Below are positions 46,681 through 58,911 of a stretch of 64,000 nt of DNA, one piece after another. Under the pieces are notes generated by a model. It was not told where the DNA came from and ran no database searches. It worked only from the letters and a program-made list of their open reading frames with translations. Position 1 is the stretch's first letter, and the number at the start of each line of letters is the position of its first letter. The position numbers and the translations under genes were made by a program. Origin of the DNA: Brachypodius melanocephalos (lineage: Eukaryota; Chordata; Aves; Passeriformes; Pycnonotidae); NCBI GenBank assembly GCA_013398615.1, contig VZSR01003807.1, positions 42,124,754-42,188,753 of the forward strand, written 5' to 3'.

Positions 46681-49600
46681 CAGTCTTTTTAATGCTACTC
46701 TTGTTTCATTACTGACTTTCCAAAATGCCTTACACTTAGACTCTTACAAAGTTTTTAAAATTAAAAGTAGCGAGCTAGGCAGTCTTCTAAGGAAGCAGAT
46801 TCAGCATACCTAAACTTAGTTTTCTCTTCTTGGATGTCTTCTTCATTTGCTATAATTATCATTACTCTCTTCAGTATCAGCTTGCTGATAACATTTTGCA
46901 CCAGTGGAAGCTCTGACATAAAAAAGGTGTTCACCCTACCCTTAATTTATCCTATTTTCTTTACTTTCAGAACATAGAACAAAAGCTCGTATCCTATTTT
47001 AATTCAGACTGTCAGACTCATGAAACAAAGCTCTAATGAAAGAAGAATTTTGGAAAAGGCCCATCAATACTTACAGATTAAGAATTAGTATTTTAAGAGC
47101 AAGTACAATATATGTCCATTTTTTCCAGTGATGGGTTCCTCTGTCTAAATGGCAAATCGTCAGCTATCAATCATGATGATATTTACTGGTGAATATATTC
47201 TGCTTCCACTAGACTTTAACTGAATACAGACATGCTTCAACTTGTATTGCTAGCAGTGCTACTGATTCCCCCATCAGCTGCTACTGGTTGTGATATTTAA
47301 TATCTATACTGATAGAAAAAAAAACCATAAAACAAACACATATCCAATCAGCAAGCAAATAATAGACTTGCCTGAGCTATGATCTGACAACATAGATCAA
47401 TATTTGGGTAAGAGTTATGGAGAAAAACTTAAATACAATTTTCTTTTGTAGACTTGAGACTCTCAGGGATCTCAGACACCTTAATGTATAACCCTACAGG
47501 TTTCAGTCAGCACAGAAATGATGAAACCTTTCAGTCTTGTGTCGTTATTACACACAGATCAAGGAAAGACCTTTGCCAACTCCTTTTTTCTCTCTTATCC
47601 TAGAAGAACATAGAGCAGAACACAGCTACCAGTGAAAAAATGCTTCATGATCCCAAAGCCACTGAGAACAAAAAACCAAAATAGCAATGTGCAGGTTATA
47701 TTTGGATCTACTCTGTGGATCTTATCTATCAGATAAGAACAGAGCAAGAGAAAGACCCCAAAAAACCCCGTACAGCCATGTTGAACTCATTAGAGTTTAT
47801 TGTTTCACCCATGTCACCCTTTCATCACCGAGGACATTGTAGGTATTTTACAGCAACTATGCAGTGCTGGTGGTTCTGTAAGTGTCCAGTATCATCAGCA
47901 ATCCCATTTGGGAAAGCCCCCCAAAACATGAACAGAATCTAGAATAGTAATGAACTTTCGTGTAAATAACTCTCAAGAAATGCCACATGAAACAGATGTG
48001 CCTTCTGTGTGACGGAAAATACTCTTCATTAGGAAGTAGACATAGATAAATAAATCATCTTTAATGGCATCAGTAAAATCTCTGTTCATCACGCCCAATG
48101 AGACGTGCCTAGTCACTTCTTTTACAGCATCCAAGCCAAGTTCTCTGTCTGCAAAGAAGCCCACGTTAGTGAAGTCAGTCTACTCATCTATTCCTGTTTC
48201 TTTTGAGAGAATATTGGAAAAAGAAGGCTAAGAGAAGTACCAAACAGTAATAAAAAATAAAGATCTATTTGTTGTCATGGAGTAAACTAGGTTAGAATGT
48301 ATTATTTAGTTATGTTAACTTCAAAAGTGGTTTGATTGATTTCATAAAGCCTTTCATGTCCCTCAACTATTATATAAACAGTAAGTGCATTACTGGACTG
48401 GAACCCCACTTGGTTTCAACTGTTCAGTATGCAGAAATTGGAGAAAATCCAGAGATACTGTGTTTCAAGAACATTTAGCACCAAAAGTGTTTGGATTTTC
48501 TTGTATCATCCCTGTAAACTTTAAATATCACCTCATTGAGTTTAAGGGATTGTGTCATTAAGACATTACATTTTAAGTACACTGGCAGCAGTTTCCAGCT
48601 AAGGAGAGGGATTATCAAAGTGAGTAAAGAGCAAAATATGCAGCCCGATGACACTTCTATTGATTCTTTTCTGTCATTAGAAAAAATCAAAGTACTTGCA
48701 CATGCTTGTCCAATTAAAGCCAGTGGCAGAAGCATAGCCTGGCCTCAAATCATACTCTATTTAGTCTGTGACTATAGCTTCTTGGGTTTTTAAGTCTAGA
48801 GACATGGTTAGGCTGGGGTTTTGTTTTTTCCACCTCTCATGATGGGACTTCCAATGCAGCCTGAGGCAGTTGGGCACTCAAGTGACAATAAATGTCCATG
48901 AGATTGAAAACTCCTTTCAAAATCCTACCAGAACTTTCTTTTCCATCTTCCCATTTGTTTTTAATACTCTGTAATTTTTGTTGCAATTAGCCAGGTCACA
49001 GACCCATCCAAACCCTCTGAAATATTAACAAACAATAGAAAAAAGCAAGTCTAATGGCTTTGATGCCTGTTAGAAACTTTCCCATCTGTGTATCATTTTA
49101 AAGCATGGTATCTGTGAATTTATCAGGCCAAGAAGGGTGGCTCAAGAAGTTTTTGCAACATAGCACCTAAACAACTGGAAAGTCACAGCAGGATTTGAAA
49201 TATTATCAAAAAGGAAAAAAAAATCTTTGAAGGCTTGATTTGGTTCTAGCTTTATGTCTATAAGACTTTTCATACATATTCTCACAGAAGAGAAGTGAAA
49301 ACAGCACATGAGGCAGCTTTACTGGTTTTGTGATATTTTCACCTGAAAATCAGTTACCCACAATAAACAATTCTGGGCTACAAGGAATAATGCTGCAGTC
49401 CAAAAGATGATAATGTCAGTGTCTACAATGATCTACTCCATAGCTGACACTTCCATAAAGGCATTACAACACAAAGTATTCAGGCTTCTTCAGTTCCTGC
49501 AACGTACACAACCTTTTTCCCAACAATTTCTGCATAAACTTAATTTTGGGTGTTAAACCCATAAACTAAAATAAAAAATAAAACACAACAATATTTTTCA

Positions 49601-49888
49601 ATCTCTTCTTATAAGGCAAGACAGGCCAATATAGGAAAGCCATAGGAGCCATGCAAGCATTAAACTGCCACTCTTCTTATAGATCCTCTTTACCAGATTT
49701 CTTAGAGCTACTCTTGTATAAGCTGGATTTTGTTCCACAATCTCAAATCCTGCACTCCTCAAATCCTAAAACTTAAGCGTAGAACCAGTATGAGAATACT
49801 TCTGTGATCGCTTGCACGTCTTTTATTAGGATCATATTTTTCACTACCACCAGAAGAATAAGACACAGAGCCAAGTTCTATTCTCAGT
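46681..49888. other. Unique AT-rich DNA
   Basis: No gene or recognised repeat. Open frames are at most 86 codons and look like chance. Confidence 0.5.
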
Positions 49889-49957
49889 TGCTGGTGTAAA
49901 TCCAAAGTATCCTCATCAAAACCAATGAACTTATACCAGATTTACACTCCTGGGCCT
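49889..49957. repeat. Ancient palindromic amniote repeat, decayed
   Basis: CTGGTGTAAATCC near the start and CAGATTTACAC near the end form an imperfect stem; GTGTAAATC (49894-49902) pairs with GATTTACAC (49939-49947). The order resembles an old palindromic repeat seen in birds, turtles and crocodiles, where inverted copies flank a CATTGACTTCAATG-type centre. The family name is uncertain. Confidence 0.5.
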
Positions 49958-51199
49958 AGAGCAGAGTTCAAGCTGTCTTGTTTTAATATTCTTCAGTTCA
50001 GAAGAACGTCTGGCTTTCCAGAACTCAGAAACTGTGAGTCTCTGTACTGCCAGCTTAACAATAAAAAATCAAATTCTTTTGTGTTCTTTTCCTGAACACA
50101 GATAGAGTGAAATTACATTGACTTCAGCTCCCACACTCCTGTTGCCAGAAAATAGGAACATGTTAACAACTGTGTTTCTGTCCAAATGCATTCATTACTA
50201 TTATTTTATCAACTCCCCAAGCAATACAAGAAGTTCTTTCTGTAGTCCAAGATTGACTCTCGGAGAAGTTTCAAACCAGTTCCTCTAACTCTTTCTCCTG
50301 TATTCTACCAAAATACTGAGTTTGATGTGTCCTAAATCCTGTAGCATAATGACCATGCTTCCTGGTTTCATGTGTGCATCCATAGGTAGCCCCAAAATAT
50401 GTGGCTTTTGCTAGGAGACATTTCTTTTCCTTCTCTTGATCAGAATATCCAGGCAAATTTATTGACTTGGGAAGAGACCCTAGAAAGAATCCTTAGAAAT
50501 AAACGTTAGAAAGAATGATCATTAAGTACTTCCTACTAGACTAGAGAATCAGGGAATGGAGAGAAGCTAGAATTTCCCTTTGCCCTATTTTCTTGTACCA
50601 AAATACATGTATAGAAATGAGAACTGGAAAGGCTTGCAGAGATTTAGAAAATCATCTCAGGCATTCAGCCACAAAAAAAATCTCTGTGTGGGACGTGACA
50701 GTACAGACTAGCCTAGAACAAAACTACCTCATCGCTAATACAGGTCAAAAAGTTACTGGAATGTAATAGTGAATCAGAAATCTGTAATATTCAGCAAAAT
50801 GATCAGACCAGACAGCAAAGATGCTCTGGTCTGCTGGCTGGAAAAGCGTGTGGGATCAGCACAGGAGCTGGATTGATCAAAGAGAGGATTGCTTATGATC
50901 ACAAGGGAAACAGCAAGACAAAGGTACTAATCTGTGCAAACCAATGGAAATGCAGGGCAGAGAATGAGAGTTTGCTTGTACCTAGCAGAGAGGATTTCAT
51001 TTCATATGAAAACAAGAAGCCCTGGGCATTTTAAATGGGATTGTCTACTGTGGGAAGGACCAGCGAAATAATAACACCACAAACCATTTACCAGCAAATT
51101 CTAAGTCACCACAGTCCTTGACTGCTCTTCCTCTATCCATAGTACCTATCTGTGAGCTAAGACTGAGAGCTGTAGCCAGAGGATTGGGTTGTGTTTCAA
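49958..51199. other. Unique DNA
   Basis: No gene. ACATTGACTTCAGCTCCCA at 50115-50133 may be a second scrap of the same ancient repeat. A weak CR1-like order near 50620-50680 was not convincing. Confidence 0.4.
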
Positions 51200-53510
51200 A
51201 AACAGATTTTTATATTACCTGAACAACTGGAAAAAAAAATCCATTCTAGAGGGGGGCTGTAAAATATGGCACCCTGTCGGGGTCATTGTAGAATATTAAG
51301 AGCAAATGAATAACTACTGTGCCACTGACAGTGCTAAATCAGCAAAGGGGTTGGGGTAGTGGCACTGGAGTGCTGTTTGGAACCCGTCTCCTGAGGAAGT
51401 AAAAAGGCATTCTCCATAGGGGAAGAAAACACATGTGTTTTAGCTGGACAATGCTACCATTTTCTAAAAGGCAGCCCCAAGTTTAAGCAAGATCTTTGTG
51501 GTGGAAAAAGAAGTCAGTGGGGCAGAGGCTGTTATTTCAGGCCAGGTAGCAGGAACAGCAAACCACACATGTCAAGAACTGCTGTGGAAGTGAATGAGGC
51601 AAGGAGAAGGGGGGAACCAGAACTGCATGCCTTTCTGATGGCATGCACATCACTCTCTGGAAAATTCAAATAAGGGAGCAACACCAATCCAAGTAACTAG
51701 CAACTGCATCTCATATTCCAAAATAGCTCAGTGAATTAAGGGCAATTTTTTTATTATTCCTGAAGGAAAATTATATTCTTGGGTTTAAGGCAGGATTGCA
51801 CTTCAGCCAGCTTGCAGGCTGGGTCTGGCCCATACAGCAGTCTCTGCTGCCCACCAGGGATGAGGCAATGTACACCTTTTGACTATGAACTTCCCAGCTG
51901 ATGCCAGTCAGACTATTTACATCTCCTGACTGCTGGCTGGCCTGGGAGAAACTTCTGCCACAGACTGGCCCTGCCAGAGGTCTTCTATCTCCTGGTTGGA
52001 TGCTTTCCTCTGCTTCTTCTGTCTTCTTATCCATCCTGGGCAGCACATCACACACTGTCTCACAGCCTGAGCTAACCTGAGAAAGGGGAGAGGGTAGACA
52101 CTGGAGTGAATGAAGCTGGAAGGGCAGCAAGAGATGTCTGGATGTGTGTTAGGAATCTGGTAGCACTTTCTGAGCTCCTTTAAGCCATAGATTTCCACAA
52201 TAAAAATTCATTCAACAGGAAAAGGTGCAAAACACTTCCTGTGTCATAAGGATTCTTTCACCTCTGTGCCATGCCCAGGTTGGTGTGAGGGAGAGACAGG
52301 TGTTGCAGGGTAGTCAGACAACACCACCAGTACAGGAGATGTTCAGAGCTGCACATAGGCTGCCGAGACATTGAGTGCCACCAAACAAGGGCAAGCAAGA
52401 GAAAACGTTCAACTAGTTCTTTTTCAGACTTATGAAAGGCTTGAATAATTCCAAAAGAGAGAGGTCAAGTATCTGAAAGTGTCAATGGTGCTTGGTTCCG
52501 AGCTAGACAAAGGTAAATAAGATAATGCAAAAACCTGAAACATGGATCAATATTTTCCTTTTCGGAAGAGGAAACTGAGATTTACATTTCCACATCAGCA
52601 GCAGGAGAAGCTGAGCCAGTCCTTGCAGGAGCAGCAAATGTGTTCAGGGAGAAGTTTAGACTATATCTGAAGGGTCTTACAAACAATTCAGAAGATCCGG
52701 CTGCCTGGCTGGCAAAGCGCTCTTGGGTTTGTCTGTTGGTTGGCAGATGGGTGTTTCCTTCATTTTAGTTTTTGCACATGTACAGAGATGCATTTCTTTA
52801 AACAAATAAAGAAGGGATATCATGACAGTGCCAGCTGAGGGTAAAAGGCAGGTCCCCTCTGATGCAGAGATTCCCAAAAGAAAGGTGTAGTCCTCATGTC
52901 AGGACTTAAGTGAGTGGTCAGAGGCTGGCACTGATTCACCTGATGGATCCTAGAGGCTTCAGTGCATGTCCCAAGCATCCACTTGTTTTATGCTTTTACA
53001 CTAAGCTCAAGAACCTTCAGCAAAGTCTCCTCCATGGGCATTGCCAGGACTGGACAACAGCCCAGCACAGTTTTCTCAGCACCTGAGGAAAGGACCAGGG
53101 GTCTGACTTCATATACAGCCTCCTGGGGTCTGGAACAGAGAAGAAGGGGAATAGGGAAGCCTTTAGGTATTGGAAAGTTGTAGGTTTCTATTATGGTCTT
53201 CCCAGTTATCACATAGCCCTCCAGAAAGAAAACTTTGGGAACCCCTAATTTAATACATTTTGTTCTTTCCAGAGGAAAACGTTCACCAACTCAGGAAGCT
53301 TCAAGGGGGGTTCCTGCCAGAGGAGATCGAAGAGGAGCCAGTCGTGGATGGGGAGCTGCCTCTGCACCTCTGCCTGAAATAAAGACACGCTTCCAAGTTT
53401 GTGCTCACAGCCCTGTGCCAGAGACTCTGCTGGCTGGGGCTAAAGCACCTAGAAGGAGAGGTCACACAGTCTGCCACCAGCTAGCCAAATGCATTTCACA
53501 TGTTTAAGGC
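51200..53510. other. GC-richer unique DNA
   Basis: GC content is visibly above the rest of the window. The best frame is 119 codons (51771-52130 minus), unrecognised. AATAAA occurs at about 53380 after a GC-rich stretch, which could be the end of an unrecognised element or transcript. No splice-supported exon could be shown. Confidence 0.35.
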
Positions 53511-54208
53511 CAGCCATTATTTAATATCTGCTGCCAGGAGCCACCTTGTCTGTGCTGACATCATCTGGTCAGGTTTTTTGCACTTTCTAACAGAAACTAT
53601 GACACACTCCAGCAAGAACAGACACCTAAAGCCAAGAAACAGACAGTATAACCCCAGATGGGTTTGAATAATTTATTACTTATTCAGCTTTATTTTTACA
53701 ACTTTTGGAATGTTTTTTGACCAAAACTTTCATGCACAGATTTCCTTTTCACAGAGCACTGAAATTTTGGGAACATGTTCAATGATTGCAAGCTGAAAAA
53801 TCAAATATTTCAGAATATATTTCCGTGATAATATAATGTATGAATTCACCTGATCATGACAGACTTTCCTGTGGTAGATATCCTATATAAACATGACCCT
53901 CCATCATATTTTTATGGCAACGCCTTTGATATACAGTGAGACTGCATCAGAAGGGTTCTTAACAGCTGAAATCTGTGCCACTGGTTCCCTGGTAAAGAAG
54001 TAAAAGAAAATTAACTTCATTTCAGTAATTTCCTATGAGAATGCTGGGTATTAAATCAAGACAAAGAGTTCAAAAACAGCAGTCAAATGGGAACATAACT
54101 TATTTCGCCTAAAGCTGTATGTAACCTTACCAATAACTCAGAGCCATCCAAAACCTCACAAAATAAAGGTAACAAAATTATGTCTGAGCTGATGATTTTC
54201 ATTTTCTG
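53511..54208. other. Unique AT-rich DNA
   Basis: Nothing recognisable. Confidence 0.5.
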
Positions 54209-54841
54209 ATGAGAATAGAAAAGGTCCATTGCTGCTTAATATCACTCCACCCACTTTCTCAGAATAAATGCAGAGATTTATGTCAATTAGACATCACAAA
54301 ACACCACTTATGTGCTAGATCTGGACTTTATGGAATTCCTCCATTGAAGGATTCATCATCAGAGGCGATAGACATGGGAACTCAAGAAAAAGGCATATTT
54401 TCATGCTACAGCAGAAGGGCAAAAGATAAGAAGACTAGTTGTTCTTGTTGTGTCAAGAACCTCTTCCAAAGCCAGAGATTTCCATGGAAAGATTTGTGTG
54501 GAACATGCTGGATTCTGGATTCACATCTTAATAAGTTTACTGGGGTGGCAATTTTTTCTGTTGTCGGTAAAAGACAGATGGATATTAAAGGTAAAGGAGA
54601 AAAACAGAGAATAACATGGGACATAGTCAGGAAAAAAGGCTATGGACAAGACATCAATGAAAAGAGGAAGAAGACATCAGTGGAAAGAGAAGAGCCAGCA
54701 GTATCTTCAGGGAAGTGTCAGACTGCTCTGGCCTGCCACAGTAATGTCCATGGTGTCTTCCCCCATCATTTTTCATGTCCCTTACATCAGGAATGGCTTC
54801 CCACTTCATTTTTTGGGTCAGCAGCAAAACCCTTCTCCTAA
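54209..54841 (+). other. Longest open frame (210 codons), unrecognised
   Basis: This is the longest uninterrupted ATG-started frame in the window. The product would be about 210 residues, Cys-rich in its first half (including a CSCC cluster) and Lys/Arg-rich in the middle. I see no signal peptide, zinc-finger spacing or known domain. My rough chance estimate for one such frame in 64 kb of this composition is a few percent, so it is notable but not proof. It could be a retroposed or lineage-specific exon, or chance in a stop-poor purine-rich stretch. Confidence 0.12.
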
Positions 54842-56436
54842 ATATCACCAAACAAGAATGTAAAGGAGTGAAGGTGCCAGCAGCAGTACCGCTCTGCAGT
54901 GGGAGGGTAAAGGTCTTTTGAAAAGGTGAATTTGTTTACAGAACAAGAAGTTATTGTTGCCAAAAGACCATATTGGCTAGAGTGTAGCTGAACATATTAC
55001 TTGGTACAGTAAGAATATTTTTATAGAAGCTTAAAGTGTATTAATTTTCAATTCTAACTCCATAGATCTTTATTTCAAAATAATGGCAGAAAGTGTAAAT
55101 GACTCAAATAAAAATAATCACAATAGATTGGTCTTTATCTAAACAAAAAAAAAATTATTAAGTATGGTAAAAATAAAAACATTGGTAGAGAATGGACTGT
55201 TCACACCTCCTTAAAAATCACTAACCTCAACAAAGTTGAATTTTCTTTCATGATGGTTAAATTTTGCCCTAGATCTCCAATTACTCAAAACCAGATTTTC
55301 TTTTTAAAACCCGGATCTCTTTTCTTTTTTTTTCCCTTAAATCATATATTATAATAATTTTATATATATGGGTTCTCCTTTTGTGCTGGACAAAGACTAG
55401 AAAAATTGTCATGGATTTTCAGTGAACTATTCATTTTATAATAATGAAGTCATGATTTTTATTATTTTATAAAATATGTAATAGAAGTCCTATTTCATTC
55501 TTCATATGTGATTGGCTGTGTGAGATTTTATTTTCCTGTGTTGTGATGTTTTCCAATATTAATAAAAGCTTTTCAAAATAAATACAAAGAATTACTTTGC
55601 TAATAGCCAAGCTGGTTTGTTTAGAAATGTTATCATAAATAACTCTCACCAGATTAGAATAAAAGAGAGATAAGGCTCCAAATATGGCAGAAATAGATTT
55701 CTGAATTTTAATGACGAGAGAGCTCAGGTGTTTACCAGGACTGCATGCTCAAAGATGCAAAAGAACGGATTTTCATTCATGAGGTCAGTGTCTATATCTA
55801 TGTCTTAATTTATGCTTTGGTTCCACGAGCAGCCTGTTCTAGCACAAGGTAACAGCATTTCTGCTAAAATGGTGTTTCTGCCTGTCCTCCCATGAGCATC
55901 CACAGTGGTCACTCGATTTTGCAGGTGCTAATGCATACAGCTGTGTGGGAAGTCGATCAAACATCTCTCAAACACAAACATTCCTTTGAAACGTGACACT
56001 TTGGGCCTCCACTGGTCAGTTAAAAACACTGGGGAAAAAAAGGAAATGGGACAGAGCACGATAGATTTAGCTGGACACACCAGTCAAAATTCATCTTGTT
56101 AATTGTCCAGCTCCAAGTCTTTGCTACAAACCCTTCTCTCTGCATTGTAATCATTCCATGCTAATACTGGTGTGTGTTTTCACTCTCACTTCACAGTGGA
56201 GATGAAAACGGAGGAAAGGTATAGTGGGATTGCAAAGCACAGCTTGTAAGAGCAGTGATAATCTGTGGAATTCATTGCCTACAGTTCTCAAAGTTTCTAA
56301 ATCTGTTTCTCATTTCAAGTTTTATTTGAAGTTTAATGCTTTGGATATGCCTTTTTAAATATATATATGTGTTTGCACTTGCTTCCAGGGTTACCTGTAT
56401 TTTACTTTTTAACTTAACATTATATGCTTACAGGCT
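54842..56436. other. Unique AT-rich DNA
   Basis: No gene. It is very AT-rich between 55000 and 55600, with short TATA runs. Confidence 0.5.
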
Positions 56437-56496
56437 GATCTAAAAGTCACTGAAATTAATGGAAAACCTTCCAATGACTTCATTGGTCTTCAGATC
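56437..56496. repeat. Ancient palindromic amniote repeat, decayed
   Basis: Starts GATCTAAAAGTCACTGAAAT and ends CATTGGTCTTCAGATC. The two 26-base arms (56437-56462 and 56471-56496) match at 18 positions around an 8-base loop. The form recalls the old repeat with CATTGAAGTCAATGG and CCATTGACTTCAATGG arms ending in GATC. Mismatches are mostly transitions, as expected for an old methylated repeat. Confidence 0.6.
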
Positions 56497-58130
56497 ACAT
56501 CTTTAGGGAACTCTTTTCTTACAAGCCAAGATTATCAAACCCTTGTAGAGTATAAATCAGTATTGACATCCATGCAGTCAGAGGGATTTATAACTCCTGA
56601 GTAGCCAGTTCCACCTCCTGTGAGCCCAGTTTTCCAAAATGTGAATCACTGTAATTGCCTTGTATTTCAGCCATACATTATTTTGCAATGGACCACAAGA
56701 GGGCTTTGAGAAACAACTACAGAGGACCTGCCAAAATCTATTTGAAGCAGCTTTGTGGATACCCTGCTGAGCTGCTCCATCTGATCACTGCAGCATAACA
56801 GGGCTACATTTTCACTTCTGCAGTTGCATAGGGAATAAATGAAGCACTTTGTCCTGTGTAGATAAAATTTCTGCTGCTGTGTAGCTTTCATTTATCCAGA
56901 AACAGTTCTTTAGAAAGACCCTCACTGTACAAGTGCAATAGAAAGAAAAAAGCAAAAACAGAGGAAAAAGCCAAGTATTTTAATCTTCTATTTAAAATTT
57001 TTAAATCGACGTTAAAATTTCTCATCTTTTATAATGTGGTGTCATGACTAGGACTATTTGAAGACAGAAACTTGGGACTTCACAGTGAAGCTTGGTTACT
57101 TGTACAACTGAAAAAACATGCCAGAAAGAGAGAAGACATGCATTACTTGATTTCAGATGAATTATTACATTAATTTAGCCCTTCCTGCCATTTGTGTATG
57201 GCAACCCCTAAAAAAACCTCTTAAAATAAGAATAAGTAAGCTGATTTTTTCTATTAATAATGTTTTTCATTTCTGTATTTATAAAATACAGCAGTAATTT
57301 TGAACAATAATTTTACAGTGTACCACAAACTCTTTTCTTGCCAAAAGAGTTTTGAGTGTGTGTTTGTTTACCTAAATTTAAAACAGTAAAAATTAGAACA
57401 CTGACGCAGAGAAATAGCTCTATGTGTTTTACGTGATGTTCTTTAAAATAGTTGTACTTTTGCTTAGCACCAAAAAAAAAACCTCCTTTGAAAACTTTTC
57501 AAGCTTTGAGATATGTTGAAATATGGTTACAGTGAGGAACCATATATAAGGACAAGACATTTTATTTCTACTTTAGGCCAACTAATTTGGAAAATGTCTC
57601 AATTTTATAGTTCGTATATTAAACCTTTGACAGTTACAAAAGTAATTTTCCTGGGGAAAAAAAAAAAAGAAAGAAAAAATGCAGACTGTGCAAGAAGATA
57701 ACCTTTCGAAAGGGTAAACCCTCACTTCTTCAGCAGATTTGATTCACAGCACCCTAACAGTTGACAGTTTATCATTATAGTGGTTGCTTTACATGAGAAC
57801 TGTCAAAATCAATCATGCTTAAAAATTGAAACATTCTTCAAGTTAACAAACCAGTTTTTTGGTTTAAAGGCCTGCTCTAAAAAGAATTATGGCTTAAAGA
57901 AGGACTTCCCTTTGATCGGTATGAGAATCAGCTGCAGTTTTGGCGACATATTTTGCAAACTTCACCGACTTATCTCTGGATGAAAGCAGACTGAGGGATA
58001 CAGAAAGATTATGGTCTTGATTGCAAGAGGTTCTTTGGGTTTTACATTTTAAATGTTATTTCCATGGTCAGCAGCTCTGCAGTAAAAGCAGAGGGACTTG
58101 CCTCAAATGTTCCCTTTTTTTATCCCCTAG
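56497..58130. other. Unique AT-rich DNA
   Basis: No gene. A 12-bp palindrome CCTTTCGAAAGG lies at 57702-57713, just after an A-rich run at 57657-57679. Confidence 0.5.
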
Positions 58131-58199
58131 GTCTACAGCAGCGAACGCAACCATCATGAAGATGAATTTGACAGGAGGGATGCACTGCTTTGGGGGGAC

Positions 58200-58911
58200 T
58201 AGTTCCACCAACACTCAGCTTTTAGCCTGCCACAACAACCCCCTGCACTACAGGCTGGGGCAGAGTGCCTGGAAAGTGGCACAGTGAAGAAAGGACCTGG
58301 GAGTGCTGGCTGACAGCAGCGGGACATGAGCCAGAGTGTGCCCAGGTGGCCAAGAGGGCCAATGGCATCCTGGGCTGTGTCAGCAATGGTGTGGCCACCA
58401 AGCAGGGCAGGGATTGTCCCCCTGCACTCTGCAATGGTGAGGGCCACACCTCAAGTGCTGTGTCCAGTTCTGCGCTCCTCAGTTCAGGAAGGACATTGAG
58501 GGGCTGGAGTGAGCCTGGAGAAGGGCAAAGAAGGTGATGAAAGGTCTGGAGCACAAGAGGAGCAGCTAAGGGAGCTGGGGTGTTTAGCCTGGAGGAAAGG
58601 AGGCTCAGGGTGGGGGACCTTATCCCTCTCTACAACTCTTCTCCCAGACAACCAGCGACAGGATGAGAGGACACAGTTTTAAGCTGTGCCAGGGGAGGTT
58701 TAGGTTGAACATTAGGCAGAACTTCTACACAAAAAGGGTGATTGGGCATAGGAATGGGCTCTCCAGGGAGGTGGTGGAGTCATTATCCTGGAGGTGTCTA
58801 AGGGAAGACTGGCCATGGAATTTAGTGCCATGGTCTAGTTGACAAGGTGGTGTTTGGACCCCATGATACCACAGATCTTTTCCAACCTAAGGTATCCTTT
58901 GATTCTGTAAT
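58200..58911 (+). mobile_element. CR1 LINE, end of ORF2 and 3' UTR
   Basis: The best preserved CR1 copy here, plus strand, about 710 bases. It begins in the part of ORF2 downstream of the reverse-transcriptase core (HNNPLHYRLG is readable), continues through GACCTGGGAGTGCTGG, CTGTGTCCAGTTCTGCGCTC, GACATTGAGGGGCTGGAGTG, GGCTCAGGG and GGAGGTGGTGGAGTCA blocks, and ends at TTTTCCAACCTAAGG and GATTCTGTAATG. Several stops and frameshifts make it inactive. Higher GC content and sharper similarity to the general CR1 pattern make it the youngest CR1 in the window. Confidence 0.95.

Noticed and set aside
50620..50720. Very weak CR1-like order
   Set aside because: Only a few short words match and no terminus is visible.
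53270..53500. Possible LTR or transcript end with AATAAA
   Set aside because: A lone AATAAA in GC-richer DNA; no LTR layout or coding evidence could be shown.
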